From assembly GCA_965261105.1 (NCBI GenBank), contig CBDHCM010000006.1, forward strand, positions 2,604,001 through 2,668,000: a stretch of DNA of 64,000 nt. Direction: 5' to 3'. Positions 18,701 through 27,163 of this stretch are shown piece after piece. The notes beneath the pieces were generated by a model that had not been told where the DNA came from, did not search any database, and saw nothing but the letters and a program-made list of their open reading frames with translations. A program made the translations under genes and the position numbers. The DNA comes from Aldehydirespirator sp965261105 (GTDB lineage Bacteria > Actinomycetota > Acidimicrobiia > Acidimicrobiales > Aldehydirespiratoraceae). Position 1 is the stretch's first letter. Every line of letters begins with the position of its first letter.

Positions 18701-19115
18701 GCTGTCGGCGTCGTCGAGGTCGGGCGACTGCATAGGCCCGAAAGGCTGTGCGCCCAAGCGCAGCGGCCGCTGCAAGGCCCATGTCGGTGCGGACCTGTCC
18801 GGCGGCTGGACGGTGGACGCCACCGTCGACGAGGAACGGTTGATCGTGTGGGATCTGCCCTCGGACCCCCAGGAAGCCCAAGACCGGCTCGATGACGCGG
18901 CCAGGGAGGCCGCGCCGAGGCTGAGGGCGCACCGCGAGTCGCATACGACTGCCCCTGCCGCGCAAGAGGCCGGGGCGCCCGACGGCGGCGACCGGGCATC
19001 GCGGGAGGGTCTCATCGATGCGGGCGACACGGGCGCGCGGCGCGACGACCCCCTCGCCGACGACGATCAGTACGAGTCCGACCACGACACCGACCCGTTC
19101 GGAAGGCCCACCTGA
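15666..19115 (+). CDS. secreted, C-terminally anchored VWA-domain protein
   Basis: The 1149-aa frame from the ATGA overlap at 15666 has alternative in-frame ATGs at 15702 and 15738. The last gives a clean signal peptide (MILVRRLAATAAVAAALIS to ASA). A von Willebrand A domain follows with the MIDAS motif DTSGS at D85 and WFTDGEH further on. Two direct copies of a 169-residue segment (about 614-782 and 783 onward) share WSCEVPSASSHTG and HMVSIPVTA. A single TM helix lies at about 923-945, before a cytoplasmic tail of some 200 residues containing four Cys (GDCIGPKGCAPK and GRC) and an acidic end. The topology would place the VWA domain outside and the tail next to the tubulin-like protein encoded 10 bp downstream. 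Function is not known. Confidence 0.85.
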   Translation: MIPARRLRARGGMILVRRLRARGGMILVRRLAATAAVAAALISAAAVGVLPAPPASAETGVSVGDVCAATEAGETLRINVLILLDTSGSLRTNDPDNLRSAGILDALHELERLSSQFSGAEIEVAVDTFDQRYIRQQDWQSARGVYGRLGGAIEDIAADDGSYTDYGEALRGAWSRFAPRADDCNLLIWFTDGEHATAADAEGEQRELLQLCSSPEMQSLRDRVWVGAVQLNTGDASSSRLRYLYGEDDASGGALDCVNPLRGRIYDDFDPTRLNRVLSELISTSTGETDPTVEPPLPPVKQPPPIDFESCTGGDGSRERPCVVPFDLGPGIESFRAFVDLTFIERGIEDPDSVLVTLRSPDGANSPSIGGSGDIRPGEHIGQYVRVDPFAFFARSRYSSDLQIVGHQAAEQLVNPGQWEWQWEGSWQLRFFGDTPEARADARKAAAVVRFQTTDRPATDSMGIDANAALSGFVRNYPKGYEDVELRVRPDAADGEPVYATRDSLTDGPLDVVGADRRFELPGFLDHLVSWDSTQGGGNGENLRDAIEGRGGLVAVAVLSQDFTYGDQPEPLEWVRDIGGYQLTEVELQTLQKMLDGRDRVPEVRELIEDPHTVWLPSRVTLGVPQVAGHMVSIPVTAVPGELAGVLALDEASVAVLHAEPVRDAAPATPDTAAAGGPETPRIETDPWSCEVPSASSHTGEEFACPSALRLSIDIGQDTALATALSVDVAEQPGTADPLLEGLWFPPGSQEGERLSALLGERIAQERQPVRLESGRFIVGPVVWLPSGVTLGSPAVTGHMVSIPVTAAPGELSGVLALDETSVAVLGAAPATPGTAAAGGPETPRIEADPWSCEVPSASSHTGGKFDCPSPLRLSIDVGRDTALAIALSMDVAERPGAAEQQSVRLESDRFIVKRPVRPLEKFWPMLAVLAAAALAARVFVAWRLRPWRPIGSPDFVTVPLHANDSLEHAPTLAGTRRDICMDLTQRSASTVIGGVSLRSSWLPLLLGRRPRLSASSRSGDCIGPKGCAPKRSGRCKAHVGADLSGGWTVDATVDEERLIVWDLPSDPQEAQDRLDDAAREAAPRLRAHRESHTTAPAAQEAGAPDGGDRASREGLIDAGDTGARRDDPLADDDQYESDHDTDPFGRPT
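17505..18400 (+). repeat. 507-bp-period internal duplication in the VWA gene
   Basis: The segment starting GTCTGGCTGCCGTCG at 17505 recurs at 18012 (offset 507 bp, 169 codons). Similarity continues to about 18400, where the second copy is shortened before the TM segment. Nucleotide identity is high but clearly below 100%, so the duplication is older than the short repeats in this window. Confidence 0.9.
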
Positions 19116-19125
19116 CTAGGAGCGA

Positions 19126-22100
19126 ATGATGCTGAGACCGGTCATTTTCATCGGATGCGGCGGATCAGGCACCAAGGCCGTGCGCTACGTGCGCGACGCT
19201 GTGCAGCGCCGCCTCGAGCACCGCGGCTGGGAGCACGGCATGCCCGACGCCTGGCAGTTCATCGGACTCGACACGCTTACCGTCCAGGAGAGCCCGACAG
19301 AGATCCCCACCATCCCGGCCGCGGACTTCCTGTCGCTGTCGGCCACCTTCGACACCTACAAGGGGCTGTGGGAGGCACTCACGGCGAAGCATCCCACCGG
19401 GAGTCCGAGCCGGAGCGCCCGGCTGCTGTGCGGATGGCTCCCCGATCCCCGGGCAGTGGCCATCCCGCTGCGCGACGGCGCCGGGCAGAACAGGGGCATC
19501 GGGAGGGCTGCCGGGCTGCTGTCGCTGGAAGGCGCCCTGCTGGAGCGGCTCAAGACCGCCTTCCAGCGCGCCGCCGCAGGAGGTCCGCAGCTGCGCGAGG
19601 TGGGGAGATACCTCGGTGTCGAGGCGGAGATCGGCGGCGACACGGCGGCCCCGCTGGTGACGGTGTGCTCGTCGATGGCCGGAGGCACCGGCGCGGGGGT
19701 CGTGCTCGACGTGATTGACCTGGTGCGGGCCTGCGACCCCTCCGGCGGCCACCCCGCGCTGGTCCTGTTCACCAACGACATCTTCGACCTGGCCGACTCG
19801 CGGCCCATGGCCGCGAACTCGCTGGGGCTGATGAGCGAGCTGCTCGCTGCCTACTGGTCCGAGCCCGACGAGATCGAGTCGCCACTCAAGGCCGGTGCCG
19901 TGCAGGATCCCGGCGTGGGACCCCACTCCACCTTCCTGGTGGGGCGCTACAGCCAGAGCGGCGCTGACCTGGGCGACACCGCCGAGGTGTACCGGGCCGC
20001 GGGAGAGGCCCTGTCCACCTGGGTGGTCGACGGCGTCGTGCAGGAGCGCATACACAATTTCATCAACGTCAATTGGCGGAACAAGGCCAAGAGCAACCAC
20101 GGCGGTTACCAATTCGGCAGCGAGCACCAACTGGGAGCGGTGTCGTCGTTCGGGGCGGCGAAGGTGACGGTGGGTCGCGACCGCTTCTCGCTGTGGGCCG
20201 AGCACCTCCTGGCCCGCGAACTGCTCGACAGCCTCTCCAAGGGACACCTGCGCCTCAGCCAGTTCGCCGAGCGCTCCCGGGACGACACCGAGCAGGAGCT
20301 CATCGACAAGGCGGGCGGGCGCCTCGCCGAGGACATCCATCACGGCAGGCACTCAGGCCCGCCACAAGGGCAGGCGCAGGGCTGCTCCTCCGCGCCGGAG
20401 GCCTTCGCGCCCGACGACGAGTTGCGACAGGTCAGAGCGCAGGTGCGAGCCACCCTGGAGTTCCCGTCCGGCCAGCGCGCCACCGGAGACCGATGGCGGG
20501 ACCTGCTGCGCAGCCGGGGCGGCGAGCAGGCCGACGAGTGGCAACAGAGGGCGGAGTCGCTGCAGGACCGGGACCTCGACTGGTGCGATGCCATGCTCGA
20601 CGCGACCTGCCGGTCGGTGTCTGAGGTCGCGGCGCTGTCGTCGCTGGACGTCGCGGCCGCGGCGCTGGGCCACGTGATCGACGAGATCAACCCGGCGGAC
20701 GTCAACAGCCTCCGGAAGAGGGCGCAGAGCGACGGCCGTCAGTACCGACAAAGGGTGGAGGCCGCCCTCAACACGCTCAGCGCCCACGACGGCGACCTGG
20801 CCGGCGACTCCCCGCAGGTGCGCGAGGCCGCCGACAGCGTCGCTCAGGGAGTGGCGTACCTGTGGCGCAGCCTGCGCCTGCGCGCCGCGGCCGACACGAT
20901 GGAGGCCGCCGGAGACCAGGTGTTCGGCGCGATCCAACGAGCCGTGCGGGCCGCCCGTGCAGAGGTGGGCATCGCGCTGGGCGAGGACGACGTGAAGGCG
21001 TGGCCCACGGAGGTGCGCGACATCGCCAAACGGTACCTGCCGTCCACTGTCGAGCTGCCGCTGGAGAAGCATCAGGCCTGGCCGGACCTGATGGGCGAGC
21101 TGTGCGCCGAAGCGAGTCCGGGCGGCGTCGCATGCGGGAACCGCAGCACGGACCCGCTGCGGTACCGGCTGATCGCCAGCGACAGCGAGACGGCGCCGCT
21201 GGTGAGGCCGGGGAGGCACCGTCGTTGGCAGCCCGGGCAGCACGCCGACGTGGTGTGCCACGCCGGCGCCCGGGACGTGGAGGAGCGTGTGCGCGACTGG
21301 ACGCGCCGCCCCGGCGCCAAGTTCAACCGCGTGGTCAGCGAGGGACTGCGCTCCTACCTGGCGGAGAACGACCCCGACACCGGAGAGCGTCGCATCGACC
21401 ACGCCCTCCGCATGGAGGTGTTCCGCGAGCAACTCGGCAACGCTAAGCAGGCCGCCGATCCGCTCATGCGGATCAACCGCGACATCTACACGGTCACCCA
21501 CACCGAACCCCTGGAACCGTTCTTGACGGTGTGCTCGCAGTTCCCCTTCGGCGAAGGTCACCCCGCCGAGGTGGCCGCTCGGTCCATCATCGGCGACGCG
21601 TCCTATGCGGCCAGCATCCAGGACACGTCCTCGGTGCTGGTCTCGTCCTACATCGAGAGCCCCATGTACCCGATGGCGGCGCGGTCCTTCACCGAGCCCG
21701 TGGCCGAGGCCCTGCAAGAGAGTCCGGATACGACTCACCTCTCCTCGAGCTTCTGGATGTGGCGGCGAGGCAGGACGCTGGAGGCCTTCGTTCCTGTGCC
21801 GCGGGAGGTATTGCGGGCCATGATCTCTGGGTTCGCGGTCGCCAGGCTCTGCGGCTACGTGACCGCTGACCCCAGCAGACAGATCCGGATCACGGCAGCC
21901 GTCGACGAGGCTACGTTCCCGTGGCCGCTGCTGACGACGCTGCGCAACTACGACGACCTGCTCGCTGCGCTGCTGGAGGCCTTCAGCCTCACCTTCGGCA
22001 CGGTCGGAAGCGGCGGTATGAGAGTCTACGAGTGCTACAAGCGTCTCTACGAACTCGGCCTCCCGTCGCTGCGGGGACGCCTCCACGACGATCTGCGGCA

Positions 22101-22392
22101 GCTGCTGGAGTCCGGCGAGCCGCCGCATCCGACCGTCGGCGCCGAAACACCCAAGGCCACGGGCGACAGCCCGCGGGAGCGCCAGGCGGCGGCCGTGCAC
22201 TACTTGGACGACAACCTTGACTACTTCCGGCAACAGCATCCCGACAAGATGCGCGAGCACCTGATGCGGGGCATCGACGGATCCGCTGAGCCCGGCGCCA
22301 TGACCACAGAGCTTGCGCCGATCTACCTCGAGTGCTACGGGACGCTGAAGGACCTGCTCTCTGGTCGCTCCCCGACGGGATCGGTGATCTGA
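19126..22392 (+). CDS. large FtsZ/tubulin-superfamily protein (Tubulin_2-like)
   Basis: The 1088-aa product has a tubulin/FtsZ-type GTPase signature. An N-terminal Rossmann start VIFIGCGGSGTKAV is at residues 6-19 (T1 loop). The nucleotide-binding T4 loop SMAGGTGAG is at about 183-191, matching the GGGTG(T/S)G signature with one change. Between them lie a conserved LDT segment and GRAAGLL. The remaining 800 residues are largely helical with no recognised domain. No signal peptide or TM is seen, so it is cytoplasmic. AGGAGCGA precedes ATG. The context (VWA protein upstream, membrane and lipoproteins downstream) fits the FtsZ-like family that Makarova and Koonin proposed as the core of a membrane-remodelling system. 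GTP binding and polymerisation are inferred. Confidence 0.85.
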   Translation: MMLRPVIFIGCGGSGTKAVRYVRDAVQRRLEHRGWEHGMPDAWQFIGLDTLTVQESPTEIPTIPAADFLSLSATFDTYKGLWEALTAKHPTGSPSRSARLLCGWLPDPRAVAIPLRDGAGQNRGIGRAAGLLSLEGALLERLKTAFQRAAAGGPQLREVGRYLGVEAEIGGDTAAPLVTVCSSMAGGTGAGVVLDVIDLVRACDPSGGHPALVLFTNDIFDLADSRPMAANSLGLMSELLAAYWSEPDEIESPLKAGAVQDPGVGPHSTFLVGRYSQSGADLGDTAEVYRAAGEALSTWVVDGVVQERIHNFINVNWRNKAKSNHGGYQFGSEHQLGAVSSFGAAKVTVGRDRFSLWAEHLLARELLDSLSKGHLRLSQFAERSRDDTEQELIDKAGGRLAEDIHHGRHSGPPQGQAQGCSSAPEAFAPDDELRQVRAQVRATLEFPSGQRATGDRWRDLLRSRGGEQADEWQQRAESLQDRDLDWCDAMLDATCRSVSEVAALSSLDVAAAALGHVIDEINPADVNSLRKRAQSDGRQYRQRVEAALNTLSAHDGDLAGDSPQVREAADSVAQGVAYLWRSLRLRAAADTMEAAGDQVFGAIQRAVRAARAEVGIALGEDDVKAWPTEVRDIAKRYLPSTVELPLEKHQAWPDLMGELCAEASPGGVACGNRSTDPLRYRLIASDSETAPLVRPGRHRRWQPGQHADVVCHAGARDVEERVRDWTRRPGAKFNRVVSEGLRSYLAENDPDTGERRIDHALRMEVFREQLGNAKQAADPLMRINRDIYTVTHTEPLEPFLTVCSQFPFGEGHPAEVAARSIIGDASYAASIQDTSSVLVSSYIESPMYPMAARSFTEPVAEALQESPDTTHLSSSFWMWRRGRTLEAFVPVPREVLRAMISGFAVARLCGYVTADPSRQIRITAAVDEATFPWPLLTTLRNYDDLLAALLEAFSLTFGTVGSGGMRVYECYKRLYELGLPSLRGRLHDDLRQLLESGEPPHPTVGAETPKATGDSPRERQAAAVHYLDDNLDYFRQQHPDKMREHLMRGIDGSAEPGAMTTELAPIYLECYGTLKDLLSGRSPTGSVI

Positions 22393-22394
22393 CG

Positions 22395-25300
22395 GTGCCG
22401 GGCGCGAGGCTCGTCCTGCTCACGTCCGGCGAGAGCGGCGACGCAGCCGGGCGGCTGCGGTCGACCCTGGCGTCGTGGTGCCGGGCCGGGCTGCTCGGCG
22501 CCGTGGCCTGGTCCCCGGCCGAGGAGCTGGCCGCGGGCGGGTCCGGCACCAAGTGCGAATGGGCCGACGGCCGCCGCTGGGCCCGGGGGCCGCTGAGGGA
22601 CGCATACTCGGGCGGTCTGTCCGAGCTGTGGCTGGCGGCGCTGAGAGGCCCGGCCCGAAGCTCGGAGGGTGCCCGCCAAGCCGAGGAGGAGGCCGTCGAG
22701 GAGGTGCGCGGGTGGTTCGGCCGCGCGGTGACCGTGCGATCGCTCACGGTGACCGTGCCCGGCCCGGAGCGACACTTCGGGCGAGGCGACTTCTCCGCGA
22801 TGTGGGACGTCCACTTGGTGCACGACCGCCGGGTGACTCCCGACCCCCGCTCAGCCGGCGAGGACGCCTCCGAAGGCGACCCGCTGGCGCTGGCCGCGCC
22901 GGTGGCGCTGTGCGCGGCGGGAGGCTGGAGCGGTACCGCTGCCGCGCTGGACTTGACCGACCGGGCTGACGGCGGGGTCAAGGGTCCCCGCATCGTCCAC
23001 GCCCAGCAGCGAGTGCTGCACGCCCCCGACCTGGCGTTTCTCGGGATTCCCGGCTCGCCGCCCTGGCCGACTCCGAGGGACGCGGGCGTGCGGCGGGCCC
23101 TGCCCGGCTCGGTGCCTGACGTGCATGTGGCTGAGCGGCTGGCGGGCCAGTGCGGCTTCAAGTGCAGGCTCGCGCCGGCCGCCGAGGAGCAGCCGGAGTC
23201 CGATCCGGGACTCTGGGACTGCCTGTTCGGACCACTGGAGCAGCCGCTGCCGAGAACGGAGGCGGAATCAGCCCTGTGGCGTCTTGCCAATCGCACCGGC
23301 GGCTACCAGGCACCCGACACCGACGGCATGGTGCGCCTGAATCTGGGCACGACGGCCGACGACCGAAGAGTCGCCGAACTCGTGGACCACATCAGGCACA
23401 GCAGCTTCCCGATCGGCTCCCCCTCGGCGGGCGCGGAGGGCGCCACCCCGGAGACGTGGCGGACAGTGCGCGGCGCCTTCTTCGGGCTGGTCGACGGCGC
23501 CGAGATGCCGGCCGGCGTGCCGCCCGTCACGAGCGGTGAGGGCCGCGACGGGGAGGTTCTGGTGTGGTCAGACCCGTCGGCGCTGGCGCCGCCGCGCCTG
23601 CCCGGCGCTCAGCCGTCTTCTTCACGCGACGCCAGAGATCGCGGCGACCCCGGCTCAGCCGGCGGCACTGACCCCCAGCCACCACCGCACGGGGCCGACG
23701 CCGGCGACACGGCACCTGAGGAGGCTGAGACGCCGCCAGCCTCCTCAGGTGAAGGACTGAGCAGCGCCGAGCCGTCGCGCAAGACGCTTGGGGAGCAGCG
23801 GGAAGGGTCGAGCAGCGCCGAGCCCTCAAGCAAGACGGTCTGGGAGATCCCTGACGGGGTGTGGGAAGCGGATCCAGACAAGCCGGCGGGTCGATACCGG
23901 CTGACCGGCGCCGACGTGTCGGGCCCGCCGCCGCCAGCATCGGACGCTCCGCCGGCCGGAACTCCCCACTCCGGCGTCGAAGCCGCCAAGCAGTCGTCTC
24001 GACGCGACGCCGCGACAGGCCCCGGCGCCCTCGGAGCACGGCAGCGAACCATGCCGCCCGCGCCGTCGCGCACCGACGACGAGCGGCTGACACCCGACGA
24101 CTGGCTGACATCCGACGAGGACGCCGTGCCGACCGGCGGCGGCCACGACGCGCTCATGTCCCGGCTGGCCGCAAGCCTCGACGGAGCGGTGAGAAGGGCA
24201 CGCCGGAACTTCGAGCGTTACGCCGCGGCGCGGCCCAGCGGCGACGAGCACGAGTGTGCCCGGCACCGCCGAGTCAGGACCCGGGCAGTGCTGGCAGTGT
24301 GCGGTGTGCTGCTGGCCGCGGCGGTCGCCGCCGCGGTCGACCAGCGCTGGCCGTACCTGGCCGTCGCTTGGGAGGCGGTCACGCCATTCACGGCCCGGCC
24401 CTCCTACGACCCAGCGATCTGGCCGGTCGGCTGGTTCGCGGTGATCGCCGCAGGCACCGCGGTCGGCGGTCTGGCCCTGCGCCGCAGTGCCACCGACCTG
24501 CGCGACGCGGTGCGCGACCTGCGCGAGGGCGAGCGGCACCGCCACGAGCACATCGACAACTCGGTCCACTACGCCGCCGAACTGTTGCGCCTGCAGAGCC
24601 TGTCGGAGCAGTTCGCCGATCACCGCCGGGTGATCACCGAGATGCTGCACCGCCCGTTCGGAGACCCGGGACTGGCGAAGCGGCAGCGCCTCGACGCCGA
24701 GGGCTTGCGCTTCGACCAAGCGCCGCCACCGTCGATGCTGGTCGCAGCGGCCAACGCGTCCGAGGAGCGCGTGGAGGGCGAGCAGAGAGAGCTACGGGCC
24801 GACGTTGTGAGGCGAGGCTGGCTGACATCGGTCCATCACGATGTCCTGGAAGCTTGGCGGGCCCGCTATTCGAGGCATATTCTCGACGACCGCCCCGATC
24901 CCGACTCGGATGCCTCGATCCCCGGCGCGCTAGCGTCCCGCGACCAGCGCGACGGCAGCGACGTGCTCGGCGCCCGCGAGGACTACGCCAACGCGGTCGG
25001 CGCCGACGGCTGGGCGGTGAGGGAAGTGCACCGCGCCCGCTGGCGCCGGCTGCTCGCCGACGGCGCCGACAGTGACGGCACGTACGACAAGCAAGGCAGG
25101 GACGAGATGGAGCGCTATCTCGTGCTGCTCGAGACGCTCTCCGCGGTGCACGGGCCAGTGGGCGTCGCCGACGGCGCGGCGGACTTCCTCGCGCTCGGAC
25201 CGTCGGGAACACCGCTGTCCGCCGACGAAGTGCGCCACCGGTTTGCCTGGAGGGATGTCCTGGGCCCCCACGCGCCCGCCTCGGCGCCGGCGGTGAATGC

Positions 25301-25487
25301 CATTGGATCGGGTCCCTCCTCGATCACTTCCGGCGCCGACGCCGGGCGCGGGGACGGAGTCGGGTCCATGGTGCTGATGTCCTGGCGCCTCGAGTACTCC
25401 GAGCAGGTGCGGGCCGAGCATCTTCGAGGGTGGACTAGCGCTGTCGAGGACCGCGCCGCGGCAGCGCCAACAGGGCGAGTGATATGA
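22395..25487 (+). CDS. 1030-aa two-TM protein of the VWA/tubulin locus
   Basis: No family recognised. The GTG at 22395 lies 2 nt after the tubulin-like stop, and the frame opens with PGARLVLLTSGESGDAAGRL. Residues 1-370 look globular. About 380-600 is low complexity, rich in Pro, Ser, Asp and Glu, with a near-repeat of SSAEPS(R/S)KT 17 residues apart. TM helices lie at about 631-651 and 676-697, followed by a predicted coiled-coil (LRDAVRDLREGERHRHEHID) and a helical C-terminal domain. The linker suggests a flexible cytoplasmic arm tethered to the membrane. The stop overlaps the next ATG (ATGA), so it is co-translated with the lipoprotein gene. Confidence 0.78.
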   Translation: MPGARLVLLTSGESGDAAGRLRSTLASWCRAGLLGAVAWSPAEELAAGGSGTKCEWADGRRWARGPLRDAYSGGLSELWLAALRGPARSSEGARQAEEEAVEEVRGWFGRAVTVRSLTVTVPGPERHFGRGDFSAMWDVHLVHDRRVTPDPRSAGEDASEGDPLALAAPVALCAAGGWSGTAAALDLTDRADGGVKGPRIVHAQQRVLHAPDLAFLGIPGSPPWPTPRDAGVRRALPGSVPDVHVAERLAGQCGFKCRLAPAAEEQPESDPGLWDCLFGPLEQPLPRTEAESALWRLANRTGGYQAPDTDGMVRLNLGTTADDRRVAELVDHIRHSSFPIGSPSAGAEGATPETWRTVRGAFFGLVDGAEMPAGVPPVTSGEGRDGEVLVWSDPSALAPPRLPGAQPSSSRDARDRGDPGSAGGTDPQPPPHGADAGDTAPEEAETPPASSGEGLSSAEPSRKTLGEQREGSSSAEPSSKTVWEIPDGVWEADPDKPAGRYRLTGADVSGPPPPASDAPPAGTPHSGVEAAKQSSRRDAATGPGALGARQRTMPPAPSRTDDERLTPDDWLTSDEDAVPTGGGHDALMSRLAASLDGAVRRARRNFERYAAARPSGDEHECARHRRVRTRAVLAVCGVLLAAAVAAAVDQRWPYLAVAWEAVTPFTARPSYDPAIWPVGWFAVIAAGTAVGGLALRRSATDLRDAVRDLREGERHRHEHIDNSVHYAAELLRLQSLSEQFADHRRVITEMLHRPFGDPGLAKRQRLDAEGLRFDQAPPPSMLVAAANASEERVEGEQRELRADVVRRGWLTSVHHDVLEAWRARYSRHILDDRPDPDSDASIPGALASRDQRDGSDVLGAREDYANAVGADGWAVREVHRARWRRLLADGADSDGTYDKQGRDEMERYLVLLETLSAVHGPVGVADGAADFLALGPSGTPLSADEVRHRFAWRDVLGPHAPASAPAVNAIGSGPSSITSGADAGRGDGVGSMVLMSWRLEYSEQVRAEHLRGWTSAVEDRAAAAPTGRVI

Positions 25488-26185
25488 GACCGCACAGAGC
25501 CGGCGGGTTGCTCGCCGTCTTGGTCGTCGCCACCGTCACCGTCGTCGCCGCGGCCTGCGCCCGGCAGTGGCCCGCCGAGCCGCCAGAAGCCCACGAGTGG
25601 CAGCTCTCGACGGCGCCCATGAACCTGCTGCCCCAGAGAGCCGCGGGCCGGGTGCTCGCCGCCTTCGCCTACGCCCAGCAGCGACCCAGCCCAACAAGCT
25701 GCGACGGCATAGGCGAGGACGACTGCGGGGCCTACGCAGATCGGTACGGGCACCAGCTTCCGGCCCGCCTGGCCGTCGCCTGCTGGGATCCCGACAGCGA
25801 CGGCCGCGGCGAGATCGACATCACCTTCACGCCGTCGCGCCCGATACTGGACGATCGGCGGCTGCACCCGCAGGCGTGGGGCGGCTGGGGACTCGACTTC
25901 GACGGCGACAGCGGGCCCAAGGACATCCTGGTCGGGCTGGACGACGGCAGTTCCGGCCTCGTGGACGGGTTCGTCGCGTTCGTTCCCGGCGAGCAGCTCG
26001 TCGAGCGGGCGATGCGCTACTTCAGCGAGACCGCGGGCCGCGAGGGTGCCGAGCTCCGGGTTGTGGCCACATTCCCCGAGAGCGACGGCAGCCCCCCGCT
26101 GGAGTGGCGCTTCGACCTCAGCGCCGAGTCCAAGGCCGACGAGCGCATCCGCCACGTCGTCGAGAACTGCGGACGGGTCTGGTGA
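25484..26185 (+). CDS. lipoprotein of the VWA/tubulin locus
   Basis: 233 aa. The signal peptide ends in a lipobox (VVAAAC, Cys25). The mature part has Cys pairs (SCDGIGEDDCGAYADRYG) and DPDSDGRGEIDITF, a segment often seen in actinobacterial extracytoplasmic proteins with neutral-zinc-metallopeptidase-like Cys-rich folds, but no HExxH motif is present. The start overlaps the upstream stop by 4 nt. The 3' end, including the stop, is copied 75 bp downstream. It is likely an extracytoplasmic component of the same complex. Confidence 0.75.
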   Translation: MRPHRAGGLLAVLVVATVTVVAAACARQWPAEPPEAHEWQLSTAPMNLLPQRAAGRVLAAFAYAQQRPSPTSCDGIGEDDCGAYADRYGHQLPARLAVACWDPDSDGRGEIDITFTPSRPILDDRRLHPQAWGGWGLDFDGDSGPKDILVGLDDGSSGLVDGFVAFVPGEQLVERAMRYFSETAGREGAELRVVATFPESDGSPPLEWRFDLSAESKADERIRHVVENCGRVW

Positions 26186-26278
26186 CCAGGCGAGCCGCGC
26201 GCCCGAGTACCGGCTGAACGACGAATCGATGTCGTGGACAACTGCGGGCGGGTCTGGTGACCAGGCGAGCCGCGCGCC
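26165..26278. repeat. 75-bp-offset direct repeat of a gene 3' end
   Basis: A 39-bp sequence beginning AACTGCGGACGGGTCTGGTG is at 26165-26203 and, with one change, at 26240-26278. The first copy carries the last codons and TGA of the upstream lipoprotein gene. The second lies between it and the next gene. Confidence 0.9.
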
Positions 26279-26315
26279 GCGACCGCACGCCGGTCGGCTG
26301 CTGCGTACGGTTGCG

Positions 26316-27143
26316 GTGAGCGCGGTCCGTCGCCTGTTCGGAGCAACCGCCGCTGTCGTGGCCCTGGCAGGATGCGCTCTGCTCGCTGACAAGCCGCCCG
26401 CCACCTCGGGGGACGGCCGCGGCCACCGGGTCGTGCTCGAATCGCCGGCAACCATGCGCGGCGGCGTGTGCCCGGAGTACCGCGAGATCCCCGACCGCGA
26501 GTACTTCTGGGATATGCTCGCGTTCCGCACCGCCATCGAAGCCGAAATCGAGTACTGCCAGAACATAGACCCGGGGCCCCTGGGACGCTGGGTGGTGGAG
26601 GAGCGCTTCGACGAACAGGGCGACTACAGCATCTCTGCGCACGTTGAGGCCGTCGCCCACACCGTGGAGTACGACTGGCGGGGCTTCACTCCCACACTGT
26701 GGGTGGCGTGCCGGCATGGAGAGAGCGACCCGGCAGAGTCAATCTTGGAGGTGTGGCTGTGGCACTACGGTCCTCCGCAGCAGCACTACGGCGAGCCGAC
26801 ACCGGTCAAGTACACCTTCGCCGGGCAGCGTCCGAGCGACGTTGCGCTGTGGCGGGGGCACCCGGGACAGGCCGAGGTCTTGCGACTGCTGCCTCCCATG
26901 CCCGAGATCGTCGAGCAGGAGGCCGACTCGCGCACCTTCGCGGCGCAGATGCGCGATGCCGCAATGGCCGATGGAGACGACGACTCAGGCCCCATGCTGA
27001 CGGTGCAGACCTGGGAGGGCGGCACCCTGAGCCCGCTCGGGGAGTCCCAGGGAAAGATCGAGTTCGACTTGGCTGGCTTGGAGCGCGCCGCGTTCCCGGT
27101 GTTCGACGCCTGTGGCGTGTCCGCCACAGCGTCCAGCGCGTAG
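26316..27143 (+). CDS. second lipoprotein of the VWA/tubulin locus
   Basis: 275 aa from GTG at 26316, which gives a compact lipoprotein signal (MSAVRRLFGATAAVVALAGC, lipobox Cys20). An in-frame ATG at 26229 would add 29 residues translated from repeat DNA and make an unusually long signal, so it is less likely. The mature protein has no recognised domain. It contains GGVCPEYREIPDREYF, TLWVACRHG and a C-terminal FDACGV, giving several Cys that could form disulfides. It is the last gene of the run and converges on gltX. Confidence 0.72.
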   Translation: MSAVRRLFGATAAVVALAGCALLADKPPATSGDGRGHRVVLESPATMRGGVCPEYREIPDREYFWDMLAFRTAIEAEIEYCQNIDPGPLGRWVVEERFDEQGDYSISAHVEAVAHTVEYDWRGFTPTLWVACRHGESDPAESILEVWLWHYGPPQQHYGEPTPVKYTFAGQRPSDVALWRGHPGQAEVLRLLPPMPEIVEQEADSRTFAAQMRDAAMADGDDDSGPMLTVQTWEGGTLSPLGESQGKIEFDLAGLERAAFPVFDACGVSATASSA

Positions 27144-27163
27144 CCGTCGCCTAACGGCGCGGG

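Noticed and set aside
26229..26315. ATG at 26229 as the start of the second lipoprotein
   Set aside because: It translates duplicated DNA and gives a signal region that is too long; GTG at 26316 gives a normal lipoprotein signal.
15280..27143. Phage or plasmid segregation (TubZ-type) module
   Set aside because: The tubulin-like protein is over 1000 aa, and its neighbours are secreted or membrane proteins rather than a small DNA-binding partner and centromere repeats.
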